Source: Nageia nagi | Taxonomy: Eukaryota > Pinophyta | NCBI GenBank assembly: GCA_050084985.1 | Contig: JBITNC010000001.1 | Coordinates: 61,690,001-61,754,000 of the forward strand | Direction of reading: 5' to 3' | DNA: 64,000 nt | Part shown: positions 1 to 12,620 of the stretch, piece after piece | Layout of the letters: each line of letters begins with the position of its first letter | Numbering within the stretch: position 1 is the first letter of the stretch | Notes under the pieces: generated by a model | Told to the model about the DNA's origin: nothing | What the model saw: the letters and a program-made list of their open reading frames with translations, nothing else | The model's database searches: none | Translations under genes and position numbers: made by a program

Positions 1-1159
1 GCATATAACATGATAATCAAGAATTATTAGTAGTAAAGGAAAATATACAAAAGTCTTAGAGTGGATTATTCTTCCACCAAAAATCTTCTCATATATGTGA
101 GCATCTGTAAAAGGACCATTGTATCAATTAACATAGTTTACTATTTGAATTGAGAAGTCATTAATGAAAAGATTAGCTTGCATTAGTTAAGCTATGTATA
201 AATATTGTAGTTATATCCTAAAGAAATTTAAATATGGATCTTTTAGTAATTTTTAAGTTTATTGAATTGATATCTTGTTATAAATAGCATAATTACTAGA
301 TTATGGTAGTAGGACTAAGAGTTAGTTACAGTATCAAAGAATCTATAATTAGTATTATTTTATTTTTCAAAGAGGATCATATATTATAAGTAGAGAGCTT
401 ACTATTGTATTTTTAGGAGGATTATTCAGCATTTTCCTTTTTATAATGTAATATCACTTATGTTGCGTTAAATTGGATTGGGTCGTGTTTGCTCTTCTAT
501 TTCAATGTTTATATTTTTGGGTGTTTGTAGAGATGGATTATATCGATTATTCATATATTTGAGATATGGGAGGTTGATATATTAGTAGCTATTATGCCCA
601 ACCATATTTTCATGAATATATGAATTTATATTTTATCTATTGCTATGAGTCAGGTATCCTTCTGATGGTTCTAGTGTACTACACTAGAACCCCAAGTTAG
701 ATACATTCTTCAATGTTTCCCCATTCCTTTCTAGTACCTTGTATCTTCTTTAAGAGCTAGACTCTTTTTGACACCCTTATCTCCTTCTTTATAACACTTT
801 TGAACCTAACACAAAAGGCACTACATGCCTAGATAAAATCATAATTGAATTATGAAGCCTTGACCTTGGAATCTACTTCTTTATCTAAGAGGATGTACAG
901 TCATGAGATGTTGGTCACTTTATCTACTGGTTGACCATCCCAATGCCTTGAAGTTTTATTTGCTCTATCTAGGGAGGTGTTCTATTTTCAAGGAGAGTAT
1001 TTCATCCTAGGTATCTACTACTTTGTTAATGGTTGGTCTATTCTCATAGGAGGTAGTTCATCTAAGCATTGAATTATAAAATTGAAGGTTAGACACACAA
1101 TCCATCCAATGTTAGCTAGTATGATCCTAGCCCAATGCATCCTACATCACTTTTGATCA
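1..1159 (+). repeat. Element G left LTR (truncated by window start)
   Basis: Direct-repeat partner of 4404-5565. The copies align along their length with many substitutions and a few indels; the left copy carries about 45 extra bases. The ends match at the shared GATCA (1155-1159 and 5561-5565). No coding potential is seen. Confidence 0.6.
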
Positions 1160-4100
1160 ATAATTTTTGGTACATTTAGTGGAACCCATCCCATACACAC
1201 TTAAAGGTATTATCTATATTCTCAAATGAAACATGTATAGTATGTATATTATTTTTGTAAATAAATTTTGAAGTCTAGGTAACCCCAAATTATGAATGTT
1301 GGATTTTATCTCTTGTACAAGAATGTTTTTCTAATCAAATAAATTGGTTAGTTGTTTCTTCTACAACACCCATTTTTTTTCAAGGTACAAATCTCTTATT
1401 TTCCATACAACATAGTCTTCCTATGTATTATTTCATATGTACACGATGAGGTTTTAGGTAAAATTTCTTTAAGCCCAATTTGAACAGGTAGCTTGAGGCT
1501 TGATTGTGTTAACACAATTAGGTATCATTGTGTAAGTTTGAGTTATTTCCTCCATTTCATTAGAATATTTGAAGTGATTCAATAGCACATAGAACACCAA
1601 GGGTCTAATACTTGATAAAGTAGGTGAAGATACACTAAGAGGAGATTACAAGTAAATAAGCAAGGACCAAGACATTATACATGATGCCTCAAAATGTTAT
1701 TCTCAAGGTATGAAATGATATGTACTAACCATGGAAGGGGAAGATAACATATTCTTGAGGGATGAAAAATAAAGATAAGCTAGGTTGGGACATTTTGAAT
1801 AGATGATTTTAAAAAAATTGAATACATATGACCTAAAAGCTCCCAAGGTCCCTCCAATGATAATTGACATTAACATGAAGGGAAACACCTTATATTTTTC
1901 AAATTCTAGATTGCTCCAAGTACAATCTGAGCCAGATAAGGTCTCTTACCATAAGGGTGAAGGTGTTCTCAACATGAATCCAAAACATTCAATTCTTAGT
2001 TTACTAATGAAGGTGAAGAGAAAGTACAAATATTCCTAAGGAGAAAATAAAAAATAAATGCTACATGAATTACCTTGTATCTTCATAGATAGAGTAAGGA
2101 TTACTAGGATCATCATGAATCATGGATATCATAAAAAATTTCCTTATTACCTTAGAAAAGTATATACATAACCTAAATTAAGGTAGATACTAAATAATGA
2201 TGATCCATTAATGATACCAATTGGTGTGCAACTAGTTCTTGATAGGAGCACATTTGTCATGTTGAAAAGATGTCCTACATCAATTTAGCTTAATACTTGG
2301 GCAAATCATCCAACTTGCCAAACCAAGCTATAATGACTTACAAATATAGATTAAATGATAGGATGAATTCAAATTAGGTTATTTTAAATATAAATGAAAG
2401 CTATCAAAAGTCATCATTGATTCCCATGCAAAAGAGAAAAATCAAACAGAGAGATAGTGCACCAGCCAACTCTAGATATGATCAAAATCATGAGAGAAAC
2501 ATCACTCAGGATGAGGGAGTACAAATCACCATATCTTTAACCATTTTGGATTTTATGTGAAGATATATCGTATCCTTAACAACATCCTAATGGAGGACAA
2601 GGGAAAACCTTAAATATTGAGTTGATACCTCATTTCCTCATAATAATGTAAAGAAAATAAATACTCCCAAAAGAGGAGAGATGTTGAGAGATGCATGTGA
2701 AGCCATACCTTGGTGTGGTAGTTATGTATATTATTATTATTTTTTTGTTCCTACACCATCTACCCCATTGACATCCTTTCCTAAATATTCCCAATTTGAA
2801 AATATTACCACAACCTCTATGGTATGGGTATTCCAAATCAACTTCCAACCTTGTTTGTTGTTCACTCTTCTTCCACCTCACAAATCAAATTGCTCATTTC
2901 CTTGGTATCCTTTAATTGACCTTCTTTTATTTATAAGTTCAACCACCACCACCATGGTATGGGTATTCTAAATCATGGCTCAGCACTATCCACTATGGAT
3001 TCCTATATTTCATCACATGTTTCTCACATTTTTCACTCTCCATTTTTCTCTCATAAAAATCTCATTCATTTTCTTCATTAGCTTCTTTCTTTTCCCTCTT
3101 GCCTAAGGAGATTTCAATATCCTAAATGGAAATCCCACTTCTACTTACAACTTCTAACCATTTCTCCTTCCATGGGCATACCCTTTCTTTCTTCCCCCCA
3201 CATCATGTTACACACCTCACCAAGGTATGGTTGTACAAGCATTTCAATACATCTAAGGAAATAAAATCCTTGGATTTTGATCATGTACAAAAGCAATTTG
3301 ATTCCTATAGGTAAGCATTTAAAGAGAATAAATTCTAAGGATCAAAATAAAAAAAAAAATTCAAAAGAAGAGTGCTAGAGAGACATTTTGTTTGGTATTC
3401 ATGTTTTCCTCCCATATGCCTAGACTCATTTTATTGCTATATAATTTTTCTTTATTCTTATAGAATGCTCAAACTTTACCAAAGCATTCGATGAGGGGGA
3501 AAAATGTATAAAAAATCATGATACAGGAATCCAAGAGTGGAATGCTTGTATCATCACAACCTTTAACTCTTTCTTAGGGATTCCTTGACCAGCATAACTA
3601 GTCAAATCCCTTTGAGTTAATGTATGCTCTCTAAATATTATGTTATCATCCTTTAATAATCTCCTTCAACATGGAGGATCTTCTAACACTTAGATCATTT
3701 CCTAATGGTTGTACAAGTTTTAAATGATAAAAGAATCAAGCTAGAGAAGATAGATTATTATAAAAGCTTCTAAGCTAGAGATGATGCCAACCTAGCAAGG
3801 TACCACAAAGAGAAAACATGTTAGATGAGGTCAAAAATAAAAATATGAACTCTTGGAAAGCAAGAGTAGTCAAAAGAAATATCCTTTTTAGAGATGATGT
3901 CACTAGTGAAAGAGAACTTCAAAATAAACTAGGTTTAGAAATCTTGACCTATTCACACCAGTGGCCAATTTACCAAAGGTGATTCACCATGTTGGATAAC
4001 ATTAATAGAAAAACATCAAATATTCAACAAAAGAAACTAGACATTCAATAAGAGAAAAGCTCCAAGGATTCAAGCCCTTAGGTTGATGTTAGTAGAAGAT

Positions 4101-4403
4101 GATAATATTTAAAATACCAAGATTGATAAATATCAAAGGAATGACATCATTCATTATATATCCTTCTACTAGTGGTGACATGTTAAGGATAATAAGAATG
4201 ATTAAATGTCCAACCAATTGATGGAATATGTTAGCAATACTAAGAACATAATCAACTTCCTTGGGAGATCCTAATTTAATAACACTCATGACCTCTATCA
4301 TGTAGCACTAGTAAAATTAGTAGATATAAATACAATTCAAATTGAAGTAAGATACTAGCCAAAAAGAGATTGGAATTATATTTTATCAGGTATACCAATT
4401 GTA
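1160..4403 (+). other. Element G internal region, no recognisable coding domain
   Basis: Both strands were read and no retrotransposon motif (zinc knuckle, DSG/DTG protease, YVDD, DDE) was found. Only short open frames occur, such as 1803-2039 and 2681-2971, with no family resemblance. There is a local duplication of a phrase containing ATGGTATGGGTATTC at about 2809-2840 and 2942-2975. A run of pyrimidine-rich sequence lies at 2880-3200. I see no supported gene. Confidence 0.45.
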
Positions 4404-5565
4404 TGATAAAGCCCCAAAATTACTCAAGGATTGAGGAATGATTTATGTATTGTGCATGAAGCATGAGACTTAAGCATTATGAGTACTAATAGAAAATATG
4501 TAAAAGTCTTAGAGTGAAATATCCTTCCACCAAAAATCTTATCATAGATATGAGCATGCATAAAAGGACCATTGTATCAATTAAAACAATTCATTATTTG
4601 AACTAAGAAGTAAAGCATAAAAAATTAGCCTACGTTAGTCGAGCTATGTACAAAGATTGTAGTAATATCTTAAAGTGATCTAAACTTGGATACTTTAGTA
4701 ATTTTTAAGTTTACTTAATTTATATCTTATTATTAATAGCATAACTATTGAATTATGGTAGTAGAACTAAGAGTTAGTTAAAGTATTAGAGAATCTATAA
4801 TTAGGATTATTGTATTTTTTAGATGGGTTCATCTATTATAAATAGAGAGCTTACTATTGTATCAGTAGGAGGATTATTTGATATTTTCCCTTTTATAATG
4901 GAAAATTGCTTATGTTGTCTCAAATTGGATTGGGTCATATGTGCTCTTCTATTTCAATGTGTATATGTTTGGGTGTTCATAGGGATGGATTTGATTGATT
5001 CTTCCTATATCTAGGATGTGGGAAGTAGATATATTAGTAGTTGTTATGGCCAACCCATGGATATGTAAGTTTATGTTTTATCTATGGCTATGATCCTGAT
5101 GTCCGCCCCATGGTTTTGATGTACTATGCTAGAAGCCTAGGTTGGTACTATGCTTCACCCTTTCCCCATTCATTTCTAGTACCTCTTATCTTTTCTAAGA
5201 GTCAAACTCTTTTTAACACTCTTATCCCTTTTTTTCTAGCAACTTTGAACATATCCATGCCTATTGAAGTAGGCCTTTGAGCTAATAAAATTAAAATTGA
5301 ACTATGAAGCCTTAACCTTGCAATCAAGGTCCTTGTCTAACCATCCCAAGGTCTTGAAGTTTCATTTTCTTGATCTAGGGAGGTGTTCTCTTATTAAGGA
5401 GAGGATTTTGATTGAGGTATATACTACTCTTTTGATGGGTGGTGAGTTCTCAAAGAAGGAAGTTCATCTAAGCACCAAATTTTAAAACCAAGTATTGGAC
5501 ATACAATCCATTCAATATTAGCTAGTATGATCTTAGGTTGATGCATCCTCCATCATTATTGATCA
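4404..5565 (+). repeat. Element G right LTR
   Basis: Direct repeat of 1-1159. It starts TGATAAAGCCCC and ends TTGATCA, about 1.16 kb. Open frames inside it (for example 4823-5014 and 5041-5280) are not conserved as reading frames in the left copy and are treated as chance. Confidence 0.6.
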
Positions 5566-6061
5566 ATAGTAGTGCCTACCATATTATAAAAGGTAACAAG
5601 ATAAGTAATTCCTTCCACCTTAGAATTGAAGAGGGAAGGTTACACCTAATCCCAAATCATTAGTATTTTTAAAAAAAAGGTAGTTTAGAATAATGTTTCT
5701 AAAATACACCATCCTTAGTTGCTTAAGGTTCAACATATACTAAATCATAGTTTTATTCATGGGCTATCAAAATATGGCCTAGTGGAACTGATCAATCACT
5801 GTTAAATCCTTACTCATCCTAGTTTAAGGATTGGTGGCCCTAAAGTAACACTTAATCACCATTTTAATAATAGTCCAATCCTTAGATATGAAATGATCTT
5901 AATGTACCAACATATGGTATAAAATTAACTAAATACAATAACATATGATATAAAATTATCTAAACACACCAAGATATAATATGAAATGATCAAGTAAGTT
6001 CAAGTACAAATAGTAGTAAAAAGTTATTTTATGTATAGGAAATGAAAAAAAGTACTAAGTT
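5566..6061. other. AT-rich spacer with short tandem units
   Basis: No coding sequence is seen. Three imperfect units of about 31 bp built on AACATATGRTATAAAATTA lie at about 5908-5995. The rest is unremarkable AT-rich DNA between element G and the satellite-like array. Confidence 0.4.
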
Positions 6062-6862
6062 AGAAAAACAATGCTTGTAACACTTAGTCAAATACAAAAA
6101 AACTATGTGATTCCCAACTATAGCATATTATGTTAAAATTATATATATTTAAATCATTCAAGCATAATTAAAACTATAGAGCATATTCTTCATGTCTAAA
6201 TATAGGACCCAAATGCATGATCAAAAGTGATAAGTTGGTCTCATCTACTCCATGCTTTGAAATGATGCAATTGTATGATTTTAGAAGTGGTATGTTGGTA
6301 AAAATATGCTTGTAATACTTAGTCAAACATAGAAAAAATATGTGATTTCTAATTTTTATATATTATATTGAAACTGTAGATCATATTTGAATCATTTAAG
6401 AATAATTGAAACTATAGAGCATAATTTTCATGTCCAACAATAGGGTGCAAATCCATGATAAAAAGTAATAAGTTGGCCTCATCCACCTTATGTTATGAAA
6501 TGATACAATTGTACCTATCCAAAAGTGGTAAGTTAAAAAACACATGCTTGTAATATTTAGCCAAATAAATAAAAATATGTGATTACTAAGTGGTGCATTT
6601 TATGTTGAAACTATAGACCATATTTGAATCATTTGAGCATAATTGAAACTATAGAGTATAATCTTCATATCCAAAAATAAGGCCCAAAAGCTAATGTGAC
6701 TATTATAACAAACCTATCAAAAAGTGATAAATTATCTTTTTCATGCTTATATGATTATACCAAAATTGATAAGTTAACCTCATCCACCCTATATTCTAAA
6801 ATAATGCAACTATACCAGTCTAAAAGTGGTAATTTGAAAAAAATATGCTTGTGACACTTAAT
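6062..6862. repeat. Satellite-like tandem array, about 238-bp monomers
   Basis: The phrase ATGCTTGTAACACTTAGTCA recurs in register at about 6068, 6307, 6544 and, broken, 6845. The first two intervals are 239 and 237 bp. The third is about 301 bp because of an insertion containing AAGTGATAAATTATC. Each monomer also carries the phrases AATTGAAACTATAGAGCATA and AAGTTGGCCTCATC in the same order. This gives three monomers plus a partial one that runs into the presumed LTR of element C. No coding function is expected. Confidence 0.75.
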
Positions 6863-8178
6863 AATGAAGGAATTTAATGTTCCATGGTTTGAATTCTAAC
6901 AAAAATATGAATGCCAATGGCTGTTAACCACTTGTACTATTCATCTACTATTACACCTACTAAATTTAGTATGTTGTAGGACCATAATTGAGTACCAAAT
7001 ACTCAAGATCCATTTTTTTGATTGAGATAGATCTAATTTTGTGCTTCATCACTAACACCCATACTCTTCTCTAATTTTATGGGCACTTAATTTATATTTA
7101 TGATGCTCATACAATCTTATCTAATTTTTGTGGGTGTTTCATTTATGTTTTTACATGGATTTGCAATTTGTGAGTTCATGTGGTGCCTTCTACACTCCAC
7201 TTTCCTTTGGTATAAATAGATATTTCATCTCCCATCCTTAATAAAGGATGCTTAATGTAATGTTATGTTGCCATTTTGGCTCTACAATATAAATCATTCC
7301 CATTTTCTCTATAATACCTTGTGGCTATGTGGTGTGCATTCTCTTTTCAAAGCTTGTATACTTGAGAAACACTTATAAAAAATTTATCTCTAACCCAAGG
7401 TGATAGCCACTTATTTGCGGTCATTTTACTTCATGGGTACTCATTTGTATTCCCATTTTCAAGCTTATAGTCTTGTTATTTTGTGATTTTTCAAAGTATC
7501 TATATTGGTTCAGTTTACTTTCAAGGGTTAGATCTTTTTATCTAGATATCCATTTTTGTGTGATTCCTCCTTGGTTGAATTTCAAGTTGCAATACCTTTC
7601 CAACCATATGTCTTAGGTCATCTTGTTGGTGGAACACACTTAGAAATACCAAAATACAAAACCTACCTAGTATGAAGTCTTTCTCAATGATTCTTGAGAA
7701 GTTTGTATACTTTCAACTCATTTATGACCCTTCTATCCATCTTCAAAGTATTTCAGACCTTCATAATTGAACATAGCATTTCTTACTATTTGTTTTAATA
7801 GTTCATAGTTATAGGTCTTGTTAGGAATTGTGTAAGGTTCAAGCTCTATACCTTTTTGTGCCCACCCTCCAGACCATAGATTCCATATTATTAATTTTTC
7901 TAGAGTCCTAATGAAATCTTGTTGACCATAATCTATCAAAACTCTAATATATCTAATCTACACTATTTCTTTTAGATTTGTCTAGAACTCGATCTTTGAC
8001 ACTTTTATTTCCTTGAGTGTTCTGATTTTACTAAAGATTTAGATAGTCCTTACCCTTCAAATTATACCAAAACCTTGACCAAATTTTATGGTATCAAAGC
8101 TTTTGTATCTTTTTCACCATTCTTTGGATGTGGTGACTTCAAATTATTATTTTTATCTCTAAAAATTTAAATTCTTCA
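6863..8178 (+). repeat. Element C 5' LTR (start approximate)
   Basis: The 3' edge is placed at the CA of TTCTTCA (8178), followed by AT and a tRNA-Met-type PBS. This is the same LTR-CA-AT-TGGTAT arrangement seen at the intact element D. The start near TGAAGGAATTTAATG is approximate because no 3' LTR remains for comparison. It contains a TATA box at 7211. Confidence 0.45.
7211..7219 (+). promoter_or_regulatory. TATA box in element C LTR
   Basis: TATAAATAG preceded by a pyrimidine-rich stretch and followed about 20 bp later by an AATAAA-like signal. Its position, roughly 970 bp before the PBS, suits the U3/R part of a copia LTR. The element is dead, so activity is doubtful. Confidence 0.5.
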
Positions 8179-8286
8179 ATTGGTATTAGAGCATTATTTT
8201 TATCTTTGAACCTTTAAATTCTACAATTTGTATCAAATAATTATTTTTATCTCTAAACCTTCAAATTCTTCAATTGGTATCATAGC
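8146..8286 (+). repeat. 47-bp triplication of the LTR end plus primer-binding site
   Basis: Three consecutive 47-bp units (8146-8192, 8193-8239, 8240-8286) each start ATTATTTTTATCT and end with a version of the tRNA-Met PBS. These are TGGTATTAGAGC at 8181, a worn copy at 8228 and TGGTATCATAGC at 8275. The register is exact, with no spacer. The unit covers the last bases of the LTR, the AT spacer and the PBS. Confidence 0.8.
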
Positions 8287-8306
8287 TATATAGTCTATTA
8301 GGTTAA

Positions 8307-9268
8307 ATGAATCTAAAGAATAAAAGTTATTTACAATTATAGATCCCAGTATTTAGTGGAGAACACTATGAATATTATAGCATCTAGATGCAAACCTTTC
8401 TCATATCTCAGTATATGTGGAATCTTATTCTTAGGGATATGTTAAACTTGATACTGCAACCTTTGGTACACTTACAATAGATGAAAGAAAGGAGCTCTTG
8501 GAGTCCTAGAATAAGGATGCCAAAGCTTTATTTCCATACAAAGTGGGATTTATGTTACAATCTTCCTTAAAATTATAGAATAAAAATTCTCCAAGGTTGC
8601 ATGGGACACTCTTAAGATTGCCTATAAAGGATCATCTTGAGTTAGAGTAGCCAAGATATAGCTCTTACAATGGGTTTATAAATCTCTCTAAATGGGAGAT
8701 GCTAAGATTATTGAACACTTTACAAACATAGTTCATGATTTGGTGAATGGATTTCATTCACATGGTGAGCAACTTAATGATAAATAGATTGTAGAGAAGG
8801 TATTAAGAAGTATTTCCTAAAATTTTGATCCTCTCATCACTATAATTGAGGAGTCTAGGGACTTAAATCAACTCAATATCCTATAATTTCTTAGAATCTT
8901 GGAAACATATAAGCATAAACTATATGATAGAGATGATAACTTAGACCTAGCATTTCAACATAAATCTGGATGAGTGAGAATCCTTCTACCTCCTCCAGCT
9001 CATAATCCATCTCTAGAGTTCATGGTGGTAATAATTATGGAAGAAGTCATGGTAGAGGGAGAGGCTAATTAGTTGGTAGAAACTAAAGCTCAACCTATTA
9101 ACATTATGAATTTTATGGTAAAGATGATCACACTAAGAAATATTGCTTTCAAAATAAGGAGCAAAAAGCCAACTACTCTAAAGAATAGAGTGATTGTAAT
9201 AATGTCTTCCTCACCCACAATAACTTTGAAGTTACTAATAACCATATTTGGTATTGTATTCTTTCATA
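8307..9268 (+). pseudogene. Element C gag (copia, decayed)
   Basis: From the ATG at 8307 one reading frame gives the plant copia gag start, with motif IPVFSGEHYEYYSI where the family usually has FxGxNYxxWxxxM. Frameshifts then lead to a stretch matching the helical gag body: KWEMLRLLNTLQT region, EKVLRS, then a serine-rich linker near 8960. A zinc knuckle remains near 9110-9150 with its first two cysteines changed to tyrosine (TGT to TAT), keeping the spaced H and last C. Many in-frame stops. It ends where the protease region should begin, at the boundary with element A. Confidence 0.6.
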
Positions 9269-9524
9269 ATTGCACTCTAAGTTGGGGTAACACACTATCA
9301 TTCTTTTATTCTTTCATTCTTTTCAAAAAATTCTTTCTATTCCAACTCTCTTCCCTTTAACATGAAATTTTAGTCTTATATTAACCCTAAGTCTATTAAC
9401 ATGAAATTTTAGTCTTCTATTAACCTTAAGTTGTATTAATAGTCAAATGGAGTGGAAACTATATGTATAAAAGAATCATGTTTAGGAGTAAACATGTCAC
9501 GTATGGGAAATGCTAAATTATGTA
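9269..9524. other. Unassigned junction DNA with a 40-bp tandem duplication
   Basis: This lies between the end of the copia gag and the left LTR of element A and is absent beside A's right LTR, so it is neither clear LTR nor clear element C. A unit of about 39 bp starting TAACATGAAATTTTAGTCTT occurs twice (about 9358 and 9396). No gene seen. Confidence 0.35.
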
Positions 9525-11095
9525 TGGGAAGAGAAATGTCTAAGGCAATTTTTAGGAGTTGTTGCAAATATAATGTTTGAGAGTTGTTGTAAATATAGTA
9601 TTTGAGAGTCATTGTAAATACATTATCTAGAAGTTTTTGTAAATATAGTCTCTAGAATTTTTTGTAAATACACTATTTAAGAGCTTTTGTAAATATAAAG
9701 GTATATCCAAATAATTAGTAGGAGATGCCCAAAAGTAAATAAAGCCCATTAATTTTCAATAGTGACATCAAAATTTTTGGCTAAAATTAGTAGGTCCTAG
9801 AATAAGTAATGGTAGGTGATGATTCATAAAGATACCAAATATAGCCTACTAATTTTGAATGATGATGTCAAAACTTTTGGCTAAAATTAGTAAGTCTTGG
9901 AATAAGTAATGGTGAATGATGATTCATGAAGATACCAAATAGAGCCTACTAATTTTGAGTGTTGATGTCAGAACTTTTGGTTAAAATTAGTATATACTAA
10001 GAAGAGCTAGATCATCAATAAAACCTGTTAAAAGAAATAAGACCCACTAGACTAAGGTAAGAGTAATGGGTAAGAAGTAACACCCGAGTCCACTTGATCT
10101 TAAGTGTTTGACCCTTGAGGCCTTGTTAATGTGTTAATTTCAACTTAATTCCACATAACAATGGTAGTTTCTTCTTGAAATAAGTTGATATATTGATCAC
10201 AAACCCCCATTACTCTATTCATTTAGAACTACAGTATGGACCATCAATGGTTGTAGATAAGTGGATAGCTATTGATAAAACATAGTACCAGATTATACCT
10301 ATCAAACTACAAGTGAATACTTATTCAATCAGCTATAGTACCATCTTTAATCAACTACAAGGTTGAAGAAAGAGTAATCAAAAACATGTCAAGAGGGTTA
10401 CAACTCAATAAATATGATTGTTTAGAAATTACAAATTCCTAGATTATCATGTTGTTGGTACTTATTCACTATGTAATCTAACACAATTATAATATCTATT
10501 ATAACTAGCTTTTTTTGTTAACTTTAATCAAGATGAGTAATTATGTATATTAATGATAGATAACAACCCATAGGGCATGTAAATGTATAAATTATGGTCT
10601 GTTAGAAATCAATGAGGTCAAATATTCTAGCAAATTTTCCCAAGTCTGTAAGATGCTTTCATATATGATAATGCAAATAGATAATGCTTTGTCCTTTTGT
10701 AATAAGTGGCTATTTATTGCTTTTGTAAATGTTATGTATGAGATGTTGTCTCAAGTTATAGCTATGTATTATGATTGCAAGACCCTAAGGGTAAGATAGG
10801 TTGCTATTCTTAATCTTGGTTATGGATTGCCAGCTATATTGCAATGCCCAAGCTATGAAGTTCTTGTTTATGTTTTAATTTAATGTGTTCATCCATTTCT
10901 AGTAACTCTCTACCTTTTATCTCTTTCATGTTACTTTAAACCTTTACAATTTATAAGAACTAACCTATAACTCAAAGATTCAGTAGAAAACCAACATGAG
11001 CATATTCTCACCACCTTCTACTCTTTTAAGGAACCTACTATTACAAGAAATGGAGAACTCAACTAGACCAAACCCTTTGAGATTATCCTAATCAA
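9525..11095 (+). repeat. Element A 5' LTR, with two internal tandem arrays
   Basis: Direct repeat of 37896-39473 with heavy divergence. It contains six units of about 25 bp built on GAGTTGTTGTAAATATAGT (about 9550-9690), then about 2.6 units of 100 bp starting CCTACTAATTTTGA (about 9743-9995). The same two arrays occur in the right LTR. The end is placed near AATCAA. A poorly matched PBS candidate follows at 11111. Confidence 0.65.
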
Positions 11096-11110
11096 TAGTA
11101 GAAACATCCA

Positions 11111-11130
11111 TTTTTGGCATGCTCGATGGG
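11111..11130 (+). promoter_or_regulatory. Candidate primer-binding site of element A
   Basis: TTTTTGGCATGCTCGATGGG lies shortly after the LTR end. It resembles the TTTTTGGCGCC-type start of plant Tat/Athila PBS sequences, and element G has a comparable string at 1164. The tRNA cannot be named from here. Confidence 0.3.
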
Positions 11131-11484
11131 ATATGAAATAAATGTCCATATTTAGCAGGTGTAAATAGGATAGATAGCCATGTTTAGGGGGCTATCAATT
11201 AGATCATTCAAAGATTATAAGGTTATTTTAAATTTATTAGAGACTCTGTTATCAACCAATCAATATTTCAAACCTTGGCACCTCCAAAATGCAAACTTAC
11301 TAGAAGTTGTGTTAGAAGTTCCCTTAGATAGCCTAGGTTCCAAGAGCTATTAGTTCCTCATAGGAGGACTAGGTGAAAGATTTCCTGGGTTATATCCTCT
11401 ATAGTTCACTTAAGGGTAATCCCACTATTAGCTATATCTAATTCAACCATATAAAATCCTTCATATGCTACCAATACTCCAAGC

Positions 11485-12620
11485 ATGGCTCAACTAGTAG
11501 ATTTTTCTACTTGGAATAATGGTCATCCTTTGATCATTGCTGTTAATTCCCTAGCAATACCTTAAGCAACATTTAAAGTTTTTCCTAAGTTTGATGGGTT
11601 TGGTAAAATGCCATATGAATATTATCAAGATATATTTTTGTTAGCTTTAAGCTTTGATATCACTAATGAAACTATGATGAATAGGTTATTATCATACTCT
11701 TTTGAAGGCAAAGCAGCTGAATAGTTTAGAACTCTCACACCCTAATCTATAAATTCATGGGGAGAGTTATGTCAAGATTTAATTAAAAGATTTGCTATAG
11801 ATGGTGACAATAGTACATTCCTTAAACTTATAGCATGTATCAAAAGATATCTTCATGAATCCATTAATGATTTTAATATTAGATTTGAGAGAACATGGAA
11901 GCTTATTCCAATAAATATTAAACTAATAAGTGCACAAGCATTGGTATATTATAGGAAGGCCTTTCTCTTAGAACTTAAAATGATCATTTTTATGTTAGAA
12001 GATACCTTTCAAGATGTCTACTAGATGATAAAAACTTTGAAGCATACCTTGGTATTCTTTAGAAAGATGCAGCTTCAAAGCATTATGCCATTATTTTTTA
12101 ATTTACCTTTTAAATAAGTTCTATAAATTTCTCATCCTATATTTTTAGCCTTATCACCTCCTACCAAGTATATTATTTTGAATTAGATACTAGCATTACC
12201 TACTCTTACATCCACTACTGCTAGTACTGATCTTAAATCTCAAGAAGAGAAAAGAATAAGGAAATTAGAGGTAACTATTAAGAACCTTACCAAAAAAGCT
12301 TAGGAACCTTACCAATAATCTCACTCTACAAGAAAGTTAGAATCAAAGTTTTAATTATATAAGATATGATAATTAGTATCAACCTAGATTCTAATCTAAG
12401 ATGAACCAGCCAAAATAATCAAGTGTCCCCAAAGTAATTGAAAATGCTTTTATGATGAGTTTTGTAGAAAGCGTTGCTCTAGGCATTACAAAATGTTGTT
12501 CCCTATGTTTAGCTCCTCATTTTCTAGATTTATGTGTAGTTTATCAATATCAATATTTGGGATTACATTTAAAACAAATGGTGGAACCTACATCAAATCA
12601 TGCTACTAATATCACTATTG
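11485..12620 (+). pseudogene. Element A gag (decayed)
   Basis: From the ATG at 11485 the frame runs through a gypsy capsid-like region: PKFDGFGKMPYEYYQDIFL, then a FEGKAAE-FRTL segment like the family's GxAxxWYxxL, then SWGELCQDLIKRF. In-frame stops replace Q or W codons. A knuckle-like CX2CX3HX4C (CSLCLAPHFLDLC) lies near 12495-12540. Family knowledge assigns capsid and RNA packaging to gag; the domain call here is by motif reading only. Confidence 0.65.

Larger units (their letters stand above)
1..5565 (+). mobile_element. Element G: decayed LTR-type element without recognisable pol, left end cut by the window
   Basis: The sequence from 1 to about 1159 is repeated in direct orientation at 4404-5565 with moderate divergence; for example, the phrase around 52-140 recurs at about 4503-4590. 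The right copy begins TGATAAAGCCCC and both copies end near TTGATCA, so I treat them as LTRs. Only about 50 bases of the left LTR seem to lie outside the window. The 3.2 kb between them holds no gag, protease, RT or integrase that I can recognise. This fits a non-autonomous or internally deleted LTR element. Orientation is inferred from a weak primer-binding-site-like string (TTTTTGGTACATTTAGTGGA, 1164-1183) just after the left repeat. Confidence 0.6.

Noticed and set aside
6062-6862. Possible CRISPR array from regularly spaced repeats
   Set aside because: Units are about 238 bp and contiguous, with no short repeat/spacer pattern, and the setting is plant nuclear DNA.
7733-7939. Minus-strand 68-codon ORF in the C LTR region
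   Set aside because: No family resemblance, in a presumed LTR, no promoter or partner; likely chance.
9073-9360. 95-codon ORF as a separate gene
   Set aside because: It is an out-of-frame reading across the copia gag zinc-knuckle region and the junction DNA beyond it.
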